The notes under the pieces were generated by a model. The model was not told the DNA's origin. It saw only the letters and a program-made list of their open reading frames with translations, and did no database searches. A program made the translations under genes and the position numbers. From HK1 sp965202875 (GTDB lineage Bacteria; Pseudomonadota; Gammaproteobacteria; HK1), in assembly GCA_965202875.1 (NCBI GenBank), contig OZ241870.1, positions 1,612,001 to 1,676,000 of the forward strand: DNA of 64,000 nt, given 5' to 3'. This document shows, piece by piece, positions 26,766 to 35,184 of this stretch. The number at the start of each line of letters is the position of its first letter. The stretch's first letter is position 1.

Positions 26766-28358
26766 TCATGTCGCCCTCCTCGGCGGCCCGAGCGGCGAGC
26801 GGTACGGTACGCCTTCGGCAGCCGCCGCAGCCAGCGCGTCATGGGTCTCCAGCACCACCCGTTTCGTCCGGTACTCGCCGTGCTCGCGTTCCTCCGACCG
26901 CCGGAGCACCGGGAACGTGTCGAGGATCCAGGCGGCGTCCTCCCGCGAGACGCCGTACAGGTGGAAGAAGGCCGCGTCGATCTCGCATCGGAGCCGGAAG
27001 CGGCGCTCCGGGTCCCAGAGGTAAGGGGGGCCGTCGTCACCGCAATCCTCGGCGAACGCCTTGAGGTTCCACGCGGTGCAGGTGAGCTCCAGGACCCGCG
27101 GGAGGAGCCAGTCGCGAACCGGCATCGAAGGCGACCAGGGGGCCGGCAGCGCGTAGGCCGTCGGGGGGAGCGCGGGAACCTGGCGCATCGTGAAGTAGTT
27201 CAGGTGAAGTCCGCCGCCCTTCTGCCGGGCGCAGTAGTCGAACGGCAGGCTCGACAGGTTCGCGCAGAGCGCGGCCGCGAGCCGCGGATCGGGAGACGGC
27301 ATCATCAGCGGCAACGAGTTGCCCACGGCAGCCCTCGGGAGGATGCACGCGACGACGGTCCTGAATACCCCCGCTCCGGTAATGTCTCTCCAGCCGAGCA
27401 GCCAATGCCGGTCCCAGACCTCATCCAGCCTCGCCGCCACCTCGTTCTCGGGCACCCAGTATCTCGGCAAGGTCACCCGCCCCGGATCGGCATGGGCCGT
27501 GTGGTCGAGTTCGGGCAGCTTCCCCTGGTTCGCCTGCGCCTGGCTCTGCCCCTCGTAGGTTCCGAACCGGTGGTCGAAATGGTGGATCATCTTCGCCTCG
27601 TACAGGGGCGACATCCCCTCCCCATCCTTCTCGAAGCGATCGCCTTCCAGCCTCCACCCGGCCGCCGCCAGCTCGGCCCGCGTGCGAAACAGGCCGGCGT
27701 CGTTGGTCATGTCGATCATGCGCATGAAGTTGGTGAGGAGGATGTCCGGGGGTTCGTCCGCGACCCGTCTCCGCTCGCCGCCGTCTTCCTGCCCCGTGTA
27801 GCGGGCGAACGTGATCGGCCGGTCTCCCGGCGCCTGCTCGATGAACTTGCCGAGCTCCTCCATCTGGGAGTTCGCGAGCGCGTTCATCGGGTAGACGACG
27901 ATGGCGCTCGTGCGCCGTGCGCGCAGAACATGGTCGACGATGGGGATGAAGAAGCAGAGCGACTTCCCGGATCCCGTGCCGGTCGTCACCATGAAGCTCT
28001 CGTCTTCCGCGGCGAGCGCGATGGCCTGCTCCTGGTGCTTGTAGAGGGACAGGGGCCGGCCCTTCGCGCGGAAGACGTCGGCGCAGCCGGGATCGAGGAC
28101 ACCGTCCGCCACCAGGGCGCCGACGTCCGTCGAGCGCTTGTAGCTCGGGTTGATCTGGATGAGCGGTTCGGGCCAGTAGCGGTTCCCGGCGTAGATGGCC
28201 TCGACCTGCTCGCGGATGTCCGGAGCCCGGATCGTCGTGAAGGACGTTGCGAAGCGCTTGTACTCGTCGACGACGCTGTCGCGGAGGGCGAACAGGTCGA
28301 GCGCCGGGGCGTCGCCTGCCCCTGCATCGCTGGAGCCCGTTGGCTCGCTCCGCATCAT
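26766..28358 (-). CDS. Chimeric ORF: helicase N-terminus fused to methylase C-terminus
   Basis: The first 210 residues are the start of a large DEAD/DEAH-box helicase, with the Q-like PLSLYKHQEQAI, Walker A TTGTGSGKS and the YPMNALANSQMEEL motif. At PPDILLTNFM (near 27725), where a DEAH motif II and the rest of the helicase should follow, the protein switches to the C-terminal part of an Eco57I-type DNA methylase. The methylase signs are SPLYEAKMIHHFDHRFGTYE, then RYWVPENEV and LNYFTMRQVPALPPTAY. The methylase catalytic NPPY region is absent. The simplest reading is an in-frame deletion joining two neighbouring defence genes, so neither activity should remain. The start could be 28430 or 28358. 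Confidence 0.8.
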   Translation of the reverse strand: MMRSEPTGSSDAGAGDAPALDLFALRDSVVDEYKRFATSFTTIRAPDIREQVEAIYAGNRYWPEPLIQINPSYKRSTDVGALVADGVLDPGCADVFRAKGRPLSLYKHQEQAIALAAEDESFMVTTGTGSGKSLCFFIPIVDHVLRARRTSAIVVYPMNALANSQMEELGKFIEQAPGDRPITFARYTGQEDGGERRRVADEPPDILLTNFMRMIDMTNDAGLFRTRAELAAAGWRLEGDRFEKDGEGMSPLYEAKMIHHFDHRFGTYEGQSQAQANQGKLPELDHTAHADPGRVTLPRYWVPENEVAARLDEVWDRHWLLGWRDITGAGVFRTVVACILPRAAVGNSLPLMMPSPDPRLAAALCANLSSLPFDYCARQKGGGLHLNYFTMRQVPALPPTAYALPAPWSPSMPVRDWLLPRVLELTCTAWNLKAFAEDCGDDGPPYLWDPERRFRLRCEIDAAFFHLYGVSREDAAWILDTFPVLRRSEEREHGEYRTKRVVLETHDALAAAAAEGVPYRSPLGPPRRAT

Positions 28359-28537
28359 CGCTCGCTCCGCATTCCCCGTGAATCTGCCGGATTGGAGATT
28401 CGTTGAAGGTGAGAGGCGAATGTTCCCCACCCACCATGGACGATTCTATCAACGAGGAGCCCGACTACGGAGGGGAGAAGTGGATCACGATATTGGACAG
28501 GCCGACAAGTGTCCTCCGCCTCTGTGGTTTCCCTGCT

Positions 28538-28825
28538 TCACGCTGCCTTGAGCCATGAGTCGCTGTCAGCATACACCGCATCGGGTGTCCGGCGCCCCAG
28601 GCCCTGATGGCGACGCTCGGCATGATAGAACCGGAAGGAACGGCCCAGTCCTGCACGAGCCGCGGCCACGCTCTCGTAAGCGTGCAGATACACCTCCTCG
28701 TACTTCACTGTGCGAGGGTGCCCTCCAGCGTCTCGACACAGAAGTCGCTGTCCAGGATGTTGGACCGTCGCCACGTGAGCACCTTGCGGCTGTACCAGTC
28801 CATGACTGCGACCAGGTAGAGGAAC
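28538..28825 (-). mobile_element. IS3-family OrfB remnant with internal deletion
   Basis: Minus-strand frames give FLYLVAVMDWYSRKVLTWRR up to ETLEGTLAQ. After a gap they give KYEEVYLHAYESVAAARAGL to YHAERRHQGLGRRTPDAVY, with a stop at 28538. This is the integrase core C-terminus of IS3-family OrfB. The central part with the second D and the E is missing and the frame is broken. The 5' side is cut by the ISAs1 element at 28826. Confidence 0.85.
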
Positions 28826-30052
28826 CAGGGCAAGATCACTAAAAATGTACTGACATCAACAAGTTTTGTGATCTAATGGCGTCTTCATCAAGGAGATGGA
28901 GATGGCAAGAAATGAACACGACAGCCCCTGCAAGTACGATCGAGCATTTCTCAAAGCTGGAGGATCCGCGAGTCGATAGAAACAAGAAGCATGAGTTGAT
29001 TGATGTCATCGTCCTGTGCGTGTGTGCGGTGGTCAGTGGCGCGGAGGGATGGAGTGACATCGAAGAATTTGGGCGCACGAAGCTGGAGTGGCTTCGCCGC
29101 TATGTTCCGCTGGCCAATGGGGTCCCGGTGGACGACAATTGCACGAATCATCTCGGCGCTGTCGGTGAGGGGGTTTCAGGACTGCTTCATGAGCTGGATG
29201 GAAGATGTCGTGAAGCTGAGTGGCGGTGAGATGATTGCGGTGGACGGGAAGACGCAGAGGCGTTCCCACGACCGCAAGCGGGGTATGAAGGCGTTGCATA
29301 TGGTGAGTGCCTGGGCGTGTGGCAATGCAGTGGTGCTTGGGCAGGTGAAGACGGAGGAGAAGTCGAACGAGATCACGGCGGTGCCGGAGTTGCTGGATAA
29401 GCTGGAATTGTCGGGGTGTATCGTGACGCTGGATGCGATGGGATGCCAACGAGCGATAGCGAAGCAGGTCAAGGAAGGGGGAGGGGATTATGTTGGCGGT
29501 GAAGGGGAACCAGAAGCAATTGAACAGGGAGGTTCGGAGGTATTTTGATGCGGCACGGGAGAGGGATTTCGAGTGTGAGGGGATTGAGAACGACGAGACG
29601 GCGGAGGATGGTCACGGACGGGTAGGGTCCAGGAGCTGTTATTTGTCCACCGACCTGGGTGCGTTGTCTTGTGTGAAGAAGTGGAATGGGCTGAGAGCGG
29701 TCGGGATGGTGGAGTCGGAGCGCTGGAGTGATGGGCGTGTGAGTATTGAGCAACGGTACTACGTTACGTCGCTGGAAGATGTGGAGACATTTGGGCGAGC
29801 GGTGCGTTCACACTGGGGAATCGAGAATGAGCTGCACTGGAGATTGGATGTGGCGTTTCGGGAAGACGAGGGTCGGATTCGTCGGGGTAATGCACCGCAC
29901 AATATGGGAGTGATTCGGCATGTGGCGGTCAATCTTCTGAAGCGTGAGTCGACGAAGATCAGCGTCAGGAAGAAGCGTATCCGGGCGGCATTGAACGATG
30001 GCTTCCGAGATAAGGTATTGATGGGACAGTGATTTTATATGCGGTTGCCCTG
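28826..30052 (+). mobile_element. ISAs1-family insertion sequence, copy 1 (1227 bp)
   Basis: The ends are CAGGGCAAGATCACTAAAAA on the left and TTTTATATGCGGTTGCCCTG on the right, sharing inverted CAGGGCAA and an ATCACT-like inner motif. A second copy at 59590-60817 has identical ends and about 99% identity, which fixes the boundaries. No target duplication is visible (left GAGGAAC, right CGGTACT). Its transposase is in three frames. It interrupts an IS3 remnant on the left. Confidence 0.92.
28912..30032 (+). pseudogene. ISAs1-family (H-repeat-like) transposase, two frameshifts
   Basis: Frame 1 runs from MNTTAPASTIEHFSKLEDPR to GVPVDD. An extra A near 29138 then shifts to ARIISALSVRGFQDCFMSWM and GGEMIAVDGKTQRRSHDRK, which holds the first DDE aspartate in AVDGKT. 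Near 29490, after KQVKEGGGDYV, a second shift leads to LAVKGNQKQLNREV through SHWGIENELHWRLDVAFRED, which holds the C-terminal ENxLHWxLDVxFxED signature. Removing one base at the first site restores the expected VDDIARIISAL. Both shifts occur at the same places in the second copy, so it is probably a dead transposase mobilised in trans. Confidence 0.88.
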
Positions 30053-30388
30053 CGGTACTTCCTTGGTCGTAATATGATCCCGAGCGTACCGATCGGCCCT
30101 GACGATCCGGGAGGTATGTTTCGGCTGGCGGCAGGGAGCCGACATACGGTTCTCATCTGCTTGCCGCCGTTTTCTGTTTTCATTCCTGATAATTGAATGT
30201 GTATTCGTGCTTGCTACCTATCGGCGCCTTGGTCGCCGATGGAATGGTCTTGGTTCGAGGGCGACTACGACCTCATCGCCTACTTCGTGTTCTCGAAAGC
30301 CGACTACGTCTACGTGAATCAGATCGAACCACTCGCGCGCTTCTTCATGCACTCGAAGTTGGGGATCCGAGCTACGACCCCGAGGATT
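30053..30388. other. Gene scraps right of the IS, no intact gene
   Basis: The plus strand from 30197 reads MEWSWFEGDYDLIAYFVFSK and FFMHSKLG, continuing after a one-base shift as GDPSYDPEDFIS. This looks protein-like and is probably a fragment of an unidentified gene. The left 140 bp show nothing recognisable. Confidence 0.45.
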
Positions 30389-30739
30389 TCATCTCGTCCC
30401 CTCCGCTGGTGAACGCGGTCCGCTCACGGTTTGTCCGCCGTTCCCGGCCGCCTCCGGCTCCAGGTGGAACGTCACCCGCACGAACCGGTTGCGCTCGTCG
30501 TTGACCAGTGCCGGCTCGGTTCCGTTGAAGCGCCTCATGGCGTGGCGCATCGCGGACCAGCCCCGCCCGCGCCGCTCCATCAGTCCGCGCACGACCATGG
30601 CGTTCGCCATCATCTCGTTGCGCGAACGCGGGGCGCCGCCCATCCGCGCCTGCTCGACGGTCATGTGGTTCGGCAATGCGCCGGGGCTGGTCACCACGAT
30701 GCGGTCGTCGAACACTTCCAGCAGGCATGTCGGACCGTT
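30389..30739 (-). pseudogene. C-terminal scrap of an ATP-binding RecG/AlbA_2-like protein
   Basis: The frame gives LLEVFDDRIVVTSPGALPNH, EQARMGGAPRSRNEMMANAM and LMERRGRGWSAMR, ending at 30389. This is the HATPase_c_4-type C-terminal segment found in AlbA_2/Schlafen-domain ATP-binding proteins (E.F.DR..V.SPG.LP). The N-terminal AlbA_2 and most of the ATPase domain are absent. It is distinct from the complete relative at 31069-32361 and is a leftover from another gene. Confidence 0.75.
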
Positions 30740-31072
30740 CTACGCCGGCTTCGGCTCCGCGTCGCGGGAGCGATCGCAATCCTTCCTGAGCTCCTCCAGA
30801 TTGGCGAGACGGCCGTACTCATCGACGAGTGTGGCCGTGCGGCTTTTCCTCAACTCGTACAGCGCCCTGCCCCTGCCGTCGTACCAAATCCGACAGACGG
30901 GCTCGTCCCTGAAGAAATGAAGTATTGCTCCGGGACCGTCTTCGGGACGAAGGGTCAAGGAGCCGGCTTCGGATCCGTGGTGGTCCCACGGGGTCAGGCG
31001 GTAACGATCGGTCGACGCCTCCACGGCGGCGTTGCCCCAGGGCTCCTTCAGATCATAGTACTCGGTGCTCAT
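30740..31072 (-). CDS. Hypothetical 110-residue protein
   Basis: Starts MSTEYYDLKEPWGNAAVEAS at an ATG overlapping the stop of the upstream AlbA_2 gene (ATGA), so it is probably translated with it. It contains LHFFRDEPVCRIWYDGRGRA and a charged helical C-terminus. No domain is recognised. As the last gene of the methylase-trlF-albA_2 run, it may be an accessory subunit. Confidence 0.7.
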   Translation of the reverse strand: MSTEYYDLKEPWGNAAVEASTDRYRLTPWDHHGSEAGSLTLRPEDGPGAILHFFRDEPVCRIWYDGRGRALYELRKSRTATLVDEYGRLANLEELRKDCDRSRDAEPKPA

Positions 31073-32361
31073 GTTCGATGGTCCTCATTCGATGATTCCT
31101 TCGGATCGGCCGGCGCATGGATCGTCAACAGGAGCTCCGCATCGCCGATCAAGCGGTATTCCGGCGTCCTGCCGGAGAGCCTTTCGCTGTTGTCCAGGAT
31201 GACCCGTACTCCTTCGCCTCGCCGGTCCATCATGGTCGAGCGATCGGTCGTCAGCCAGGATTGATCGGGCACCGGAATCTTGGCGAGCAGGCTGGCGATG
31301 ACGTCGTTTCTGGCCGATTGCAGATCCCCGAGATCTTCGACGTCCATGGAATTCGGAATTGCGCCGGGAGAGTAAAGCTCAAGGCGGTTCTCGAACAACC
31401 GCAACCTGATCTTCGATCCATGGATCGAATAATCGCGGTGGGCTACGGCGTTGACGGCGGCTTCGAAGACCGCAGACATGTCGAACTGCGGCCGGTCCAG
31501 GCGTCCCTGGTCCTTGAATGCTGCCGTCTTCATGTTCTTCGCGACGAACCGGCAGGCATCCACAATCTGGGTATCGAGCGGGCCATGGATGTCCGCGGCG
31601 TCCAGTTGGTAGGGATCGTCCGACGCCCCGGCCCTGATGGACGTGCCTCGGTAGGCGACGGCCTGAACGTATGCATTCGGCAACCATGGTCGAGCATCCG
31701 CGGCACCCGTCAGCAGACCGGCGACCGTGGGTCTGGGCGTACCCTCGTCATCGGCGCGCGCCATGTGAAGCTTGGACAGAAAGCGTTCCCGTTCACTCGG
31801 CGACCGGGGGGTGCGAAGCCGCTCCCAAAGCTCCGGCTGCAAGTCGTCCAGCGTGGCGTTGGAAACGGTCTGTCCATCGAAGCGAACGATCCGGGTCTGG
31901 CTTCGCTGCTGGAACAGGCGGGCGAGATACTCCGACGACATGATTCGCCTGGCGCTCCCGACCCGGTGCATATAGCCGCCAGGAGAGCGATGCACGAACA
32001 GGCTGCGAGGTACGTCGATCCTGATCACGGCCGCGTCCTCCCCCGTCGTGGTGGGTAGCTCCAGGCGCTCGATGACGGGTGCGATGGGGGGGTCTATGGA
32101 GTCGTGGCATAGTTCATGGACGAAACGTTCCGCCGTGTCGAGACGTTCGTTGGGAACGCCCAGGATCTCGCGGGTCCTGTCTTCCACGCCCATCACGAAG
32201 ACACCCCCGCGGCTGTTGGCAAACGCGGCGAGCTCATCGGCAAGGGAATCACGGCGAGGTTCGGTCACCCGTCCGCCGGAAAAGCGGACTTCCTTGTATT
32301 CCAGGAACGTGTCCTCGCCCAACCGGATCTTGTCCAGCAGATCCTTTCGGCTGTCAAACAT
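31069..32361 (-). CDS. AlbA_2 (Schlafen-type) domain ATP-binding protein
   Basis: A 430-residue protein. The N-terminal AlbA_2 domain shows GEDTFLEYKEVRF and ADELAAFANSRGGVFVMGVE. The C-terminal half has the RecG-like HATPase segment FEAAVNAVAHRDYSIHGSKI and LELYSPGAIPNSM, followed by GEGVRVIL. Such proteins are common in defence islands next to TrlF and restriction genes and may act as regulators or nucleic-acid-binding effectors. The start at 32361 overlaps the trlF end by eight bases. Upstream in-frame extensions lie inside trlF and are rejected. Confidence 0.85.
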   Translation of the reverse strand: MFDSRKDLLDKIRLGEDTFLEYKEVRFSGGRVTEPRRDSLADELAAFANSRGGVFVMGVEDRTREILGVPNERLDTAERFVHELCHDSIDPPIAPVIERLELPTTTGEDAAVIRIDVPRSLFVHRSPGGYMHRVGSARRIMSSEYLARLFQQRSQTRIVRFDGQTVSNATLDDLQPELWERLRTPRSPSERERFLSKLHMARADDEGTPRPTVAGLLTGAADARPWLPNAYVQAVAYRGTSIRAGASDDPYQLDAADIHGPLDTQIVDACRFVAKNMKTAAFKDQGRLDRPQFDMSAVFEAAVNAVAHRDYSIHGSKIRLRLFENRLELYSPGAIPNSMDVEDLGDLQSARNDVIASLLAKIPVPDQSWLTTDRSTMMDRRGEGVRVILDNSERLSGRTPEYRLIGDAELLLTIHAPADPKESSNEDHRT

Positions 32362-35184
32362 GGGGCGCCTCCTTCCCCAAGCGCCGGTAGCGGCGCTCGA
32401 ACGCCTCGCGCCCACCCTCCATGATCCGGCAGACTTCCTCTCGCATCGCTTCCTCCTGCAACGACCCCGATTGCGCGACGATGCACTGGCCTCCCCGAAA
32501 GTCGAGGGCGTGCAGCATCTCCGCATCCCCGTTCACGACGATGTTGGGGTTGTGCGTCACCACGATGATCTGCCGCCTGAGCTTGTTCTCCCGGATCTGC
32601 CGCACGACCAGATCGTAGATCAGGTGGTTGTCCAGGTCGTCTTCCGGCTGATCCAGTACCAGAGGCTCCTCACCGCGGGCGAGCAGGAAGGCCAGCATCG
32701 CCGCCGACCGCTGTCCCGCGGACGCCTGGCCGATGGGATGAAAATCCGTTCCGTCCCCCCGGCGGCTGTACTCCACCAGCAACCCGTCTTCGGGAAACCA
32801 AGTCTGCACCTTGTCGAACACCTCGGGGCTCTTCTTGTATTTTGCTTCGAGATGGTTGTTGAAATGCCCACCGAAATCCCCTTTACCTGCGCCAGCGGCA
32901 TGGATTCGGTGTTTGATCCGTCCGATGCGGTCTTCCATTTCCCGGCTTCGCTGCGCCGCATCCTCCGGCAGTTTATCGAGGAGCTCTGCGATGCAACCGT
33001 TGACTGCATGACCATCTTCCATGACGAGGATGTCACCCTCGAAGTGAGCCGGAGCTTCCAACGTCTCACGCAGGGACCGTTCGATGGCTCGGGGATCGTC
33101 ATCATAATGCAAGCTTCGAATACGCACGAATTCGTTGTGCTCCAGCGTTTCTTTCAGGAATCGGTCGCGCCCTCGACTCGCCGCGCGGCGGGCTTCCGCA
33201 CGTTATCGAGCAGGGAGCGAGATCGTTCGATCAGTCTGTCGCGTTCTTCCTGAACCGAATCCAGACGGGCCAGTTCGCTGTCGAGCCGTTGCCGCTCCTG
33301 CACCAAGCGGCCGTACTCGCTCGGATCGCCGACACCTCCCTTGCGCAGCGTCTCGATCAGTGCTTCGTACCCGCCCGCCGCGTGCTCGACCGCCGCTTGC
33401 CATGCACTCCCGGCCAACTCCTCGCGCTGCGTCGCGACCAATCCACGCAGACGCTCTGCGACGTGATGCAGGGCCTGAGCCGCATCGCGCACGGCCGTGG
33501 CCAGTGCACCCATGATCGCGGCAACCTGCCGATCTTCTTTCGAGGTCTCGTGAAACAGCCCGTCAGGCAGATCTTCGGGTTGCAGCGCCGCTGCCGCCTG
33601 CTCAATATGGCGGGCCGCCGCTTCTGCCGTATCGAATTGCCGGCCCGCTTCCGTGCGTTGACGATTGCGGTGTCGGTAAGCGGTCAGGATCGCAGTGTGC
33701 CCCGCTTCCTCGAAGCGCTTCAGCTTGCGCTCCACGTCCTGCTGCTCGACGGCGAGATCGTTGCGGCGGGCCAACCTGCCTTCGAGCTCCCGGATCCGCG
33801 CTTTCGCCGCATAAAATGCCTTGCGGGTTTCTTCCAGGTCTCTTTGCAGCGCGGCCACCCCCGCCGCCTCGTCGATCACCTGCAACAACGCCTGCTGGTT
33901 TTCGCCCGCCAGCGCGGCGATCTGTCCCTGGCTGAACATGCGAACCGGAAAGCGCTCCGGCGTGACCGTTTGGGCGAGCGATGGCCGCCAACCGGCTTCG
34001 CCCGCGTCTTCCTCCACCGTCGTACCGCTACCGTCCTGTCGCCAATGCAGGCGATACCGGACGCCGCCGCGCATCATGGTCCATGCAACGTTCGTCGATT
34101 TCGTCAAACCGCCCTTTTCGGTGCGATCCCTGGGTACCTGCTCGAATCGTTCGAAGGTCAGGAGGGGTTCACTATGTTTTTCCAGATGCTTCAATTCATG
34201 CCCACGCCCTGCCGCAAGCCTCATTGCATGGATCACTGTCGATTTCCCGGTCCCGCGTCCGCCCACCAGAGCGTTGAGCCACGGGTTGAATTCGAGCCTG
34301 GCTGGCTTGCCGCGCCCCATGTATCGCGCGTCCTCGATCTCGATGGCTTCGATGCAATGCTCCGGCAGCGCAAAGGGCTCGAAGGGTTCCGGGTCGTCGC
34401 TTCGCCGGATGGAAAACCCTCCGCCGTCCAGCAATGCCAGGCGCAGCCCTTCGAGCGACGGTTCCGCCATTTTCACCCACGTGTAGTGCGACCCTGGAAA
34501 CCGTGAACCCGCCTGTCCATGCGGATGATGTGAATCGGAGCCAAGAACCTCGGCCCACGCGAGTTTGCGCTGACGGTAGAGTTCGGGCTTCGGTCTACCC
34601 GGATCGACCACCTCCATCGCGAACAGGCCGTCGAAGTCGAACAGGGGCGCCAGCGTATTGCCGGTCAACCGCCATGCCCCCGACGGTCCATCCACGTGCG
34701 CAAGAATAGGAATCCCACCGGCTTCGCTGATGCCTTCGACGACGCCGATGGTCGCCGACTTCGCCGTGGAGCCACTCTCGCCCCGGACGCCCTGATACCC
34801 GACCGCTCCAAGCAATGCTGCGACATCCGTGGCCCCCTTGTCGGCGTCGAGTACCGCGAGGACATGAATACCGCCGTTGGCCGTGATCTCCACCCCCGGA
34901 AACAGAGACAGCGGACGAAAGTCCGGCGATGATTCCTGCTTCAATTCCTGGTACGCATCCTTCAGTCGATCGACCCATTCTCCCGAGTTGTGGTCCGTAA
35001 CCGCCACACAGTCCACGCCGGCGCGCATGAAGCCGAGAAGCCATTCCCTGGGCGTGATGCTTTTCAAGGAATCCTGTCCAGGCCCCTTGCCGTAGTCACG
35101 GGATGCCGGCGTATGCGTATGGAAATCGAACTTCCACCACCGCGCCCCCGGATATCGCCAATGAAGACCTCGATCGGAACTCAT
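32354..35184 (-). pseudogene. TrlF-family PHP-AAA ATPase, one frameshift
   Basis: TrlF proteins fuse an N-terminal PHP phosphoesterase-like domain to an SMC-like ATPase and occur with restriction-type defence genes. The first frame (35184-33154, 676 residues) has FDFHTHTPASRDYG, VAVTDHNSGEWVD, GSDSHHPHG and Walker A GGRGTGKSTVIHAM. It ends with a stop at RRVEGATDS. The adjoining frame reads DRFLKETLEHNEFVRIRSLH and carries the ABC signature ASAGQRSAAMLAF, Walker B EPLVLDQPEDDLDNHLIYDL and the H-loop VVTHNPNIV to 32354. A one-base change around 33160-33200 would join them. The start ATG overlaps the stop of the methylase gene (TCATGA). Confidence 0.85.

Larger units (their letters stand above)
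25951..26790. repeat. Array of duplicated 73-74-bp segments with embedded MITE copies
   Basis: The motif CGGAATCGGCTCATG (the ATPase start region) recurs with its flanks at 25953, 26332, 26608, 26682 and 26756. The last three are spaced 73-74 bp. Units include CCCTCCTCGGCGTCCGTGCG and GAACGCCACCCTCCCCGGAG. Two units also contain GAGCGGCGAGCGGTACGGTA, which is the 3' end of the neighbouring methylase-like gene. The first spacing holds a full MITE and the second a partial MITE. This looks like repeated duplication of the gene junction. Confidence 0.85.
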
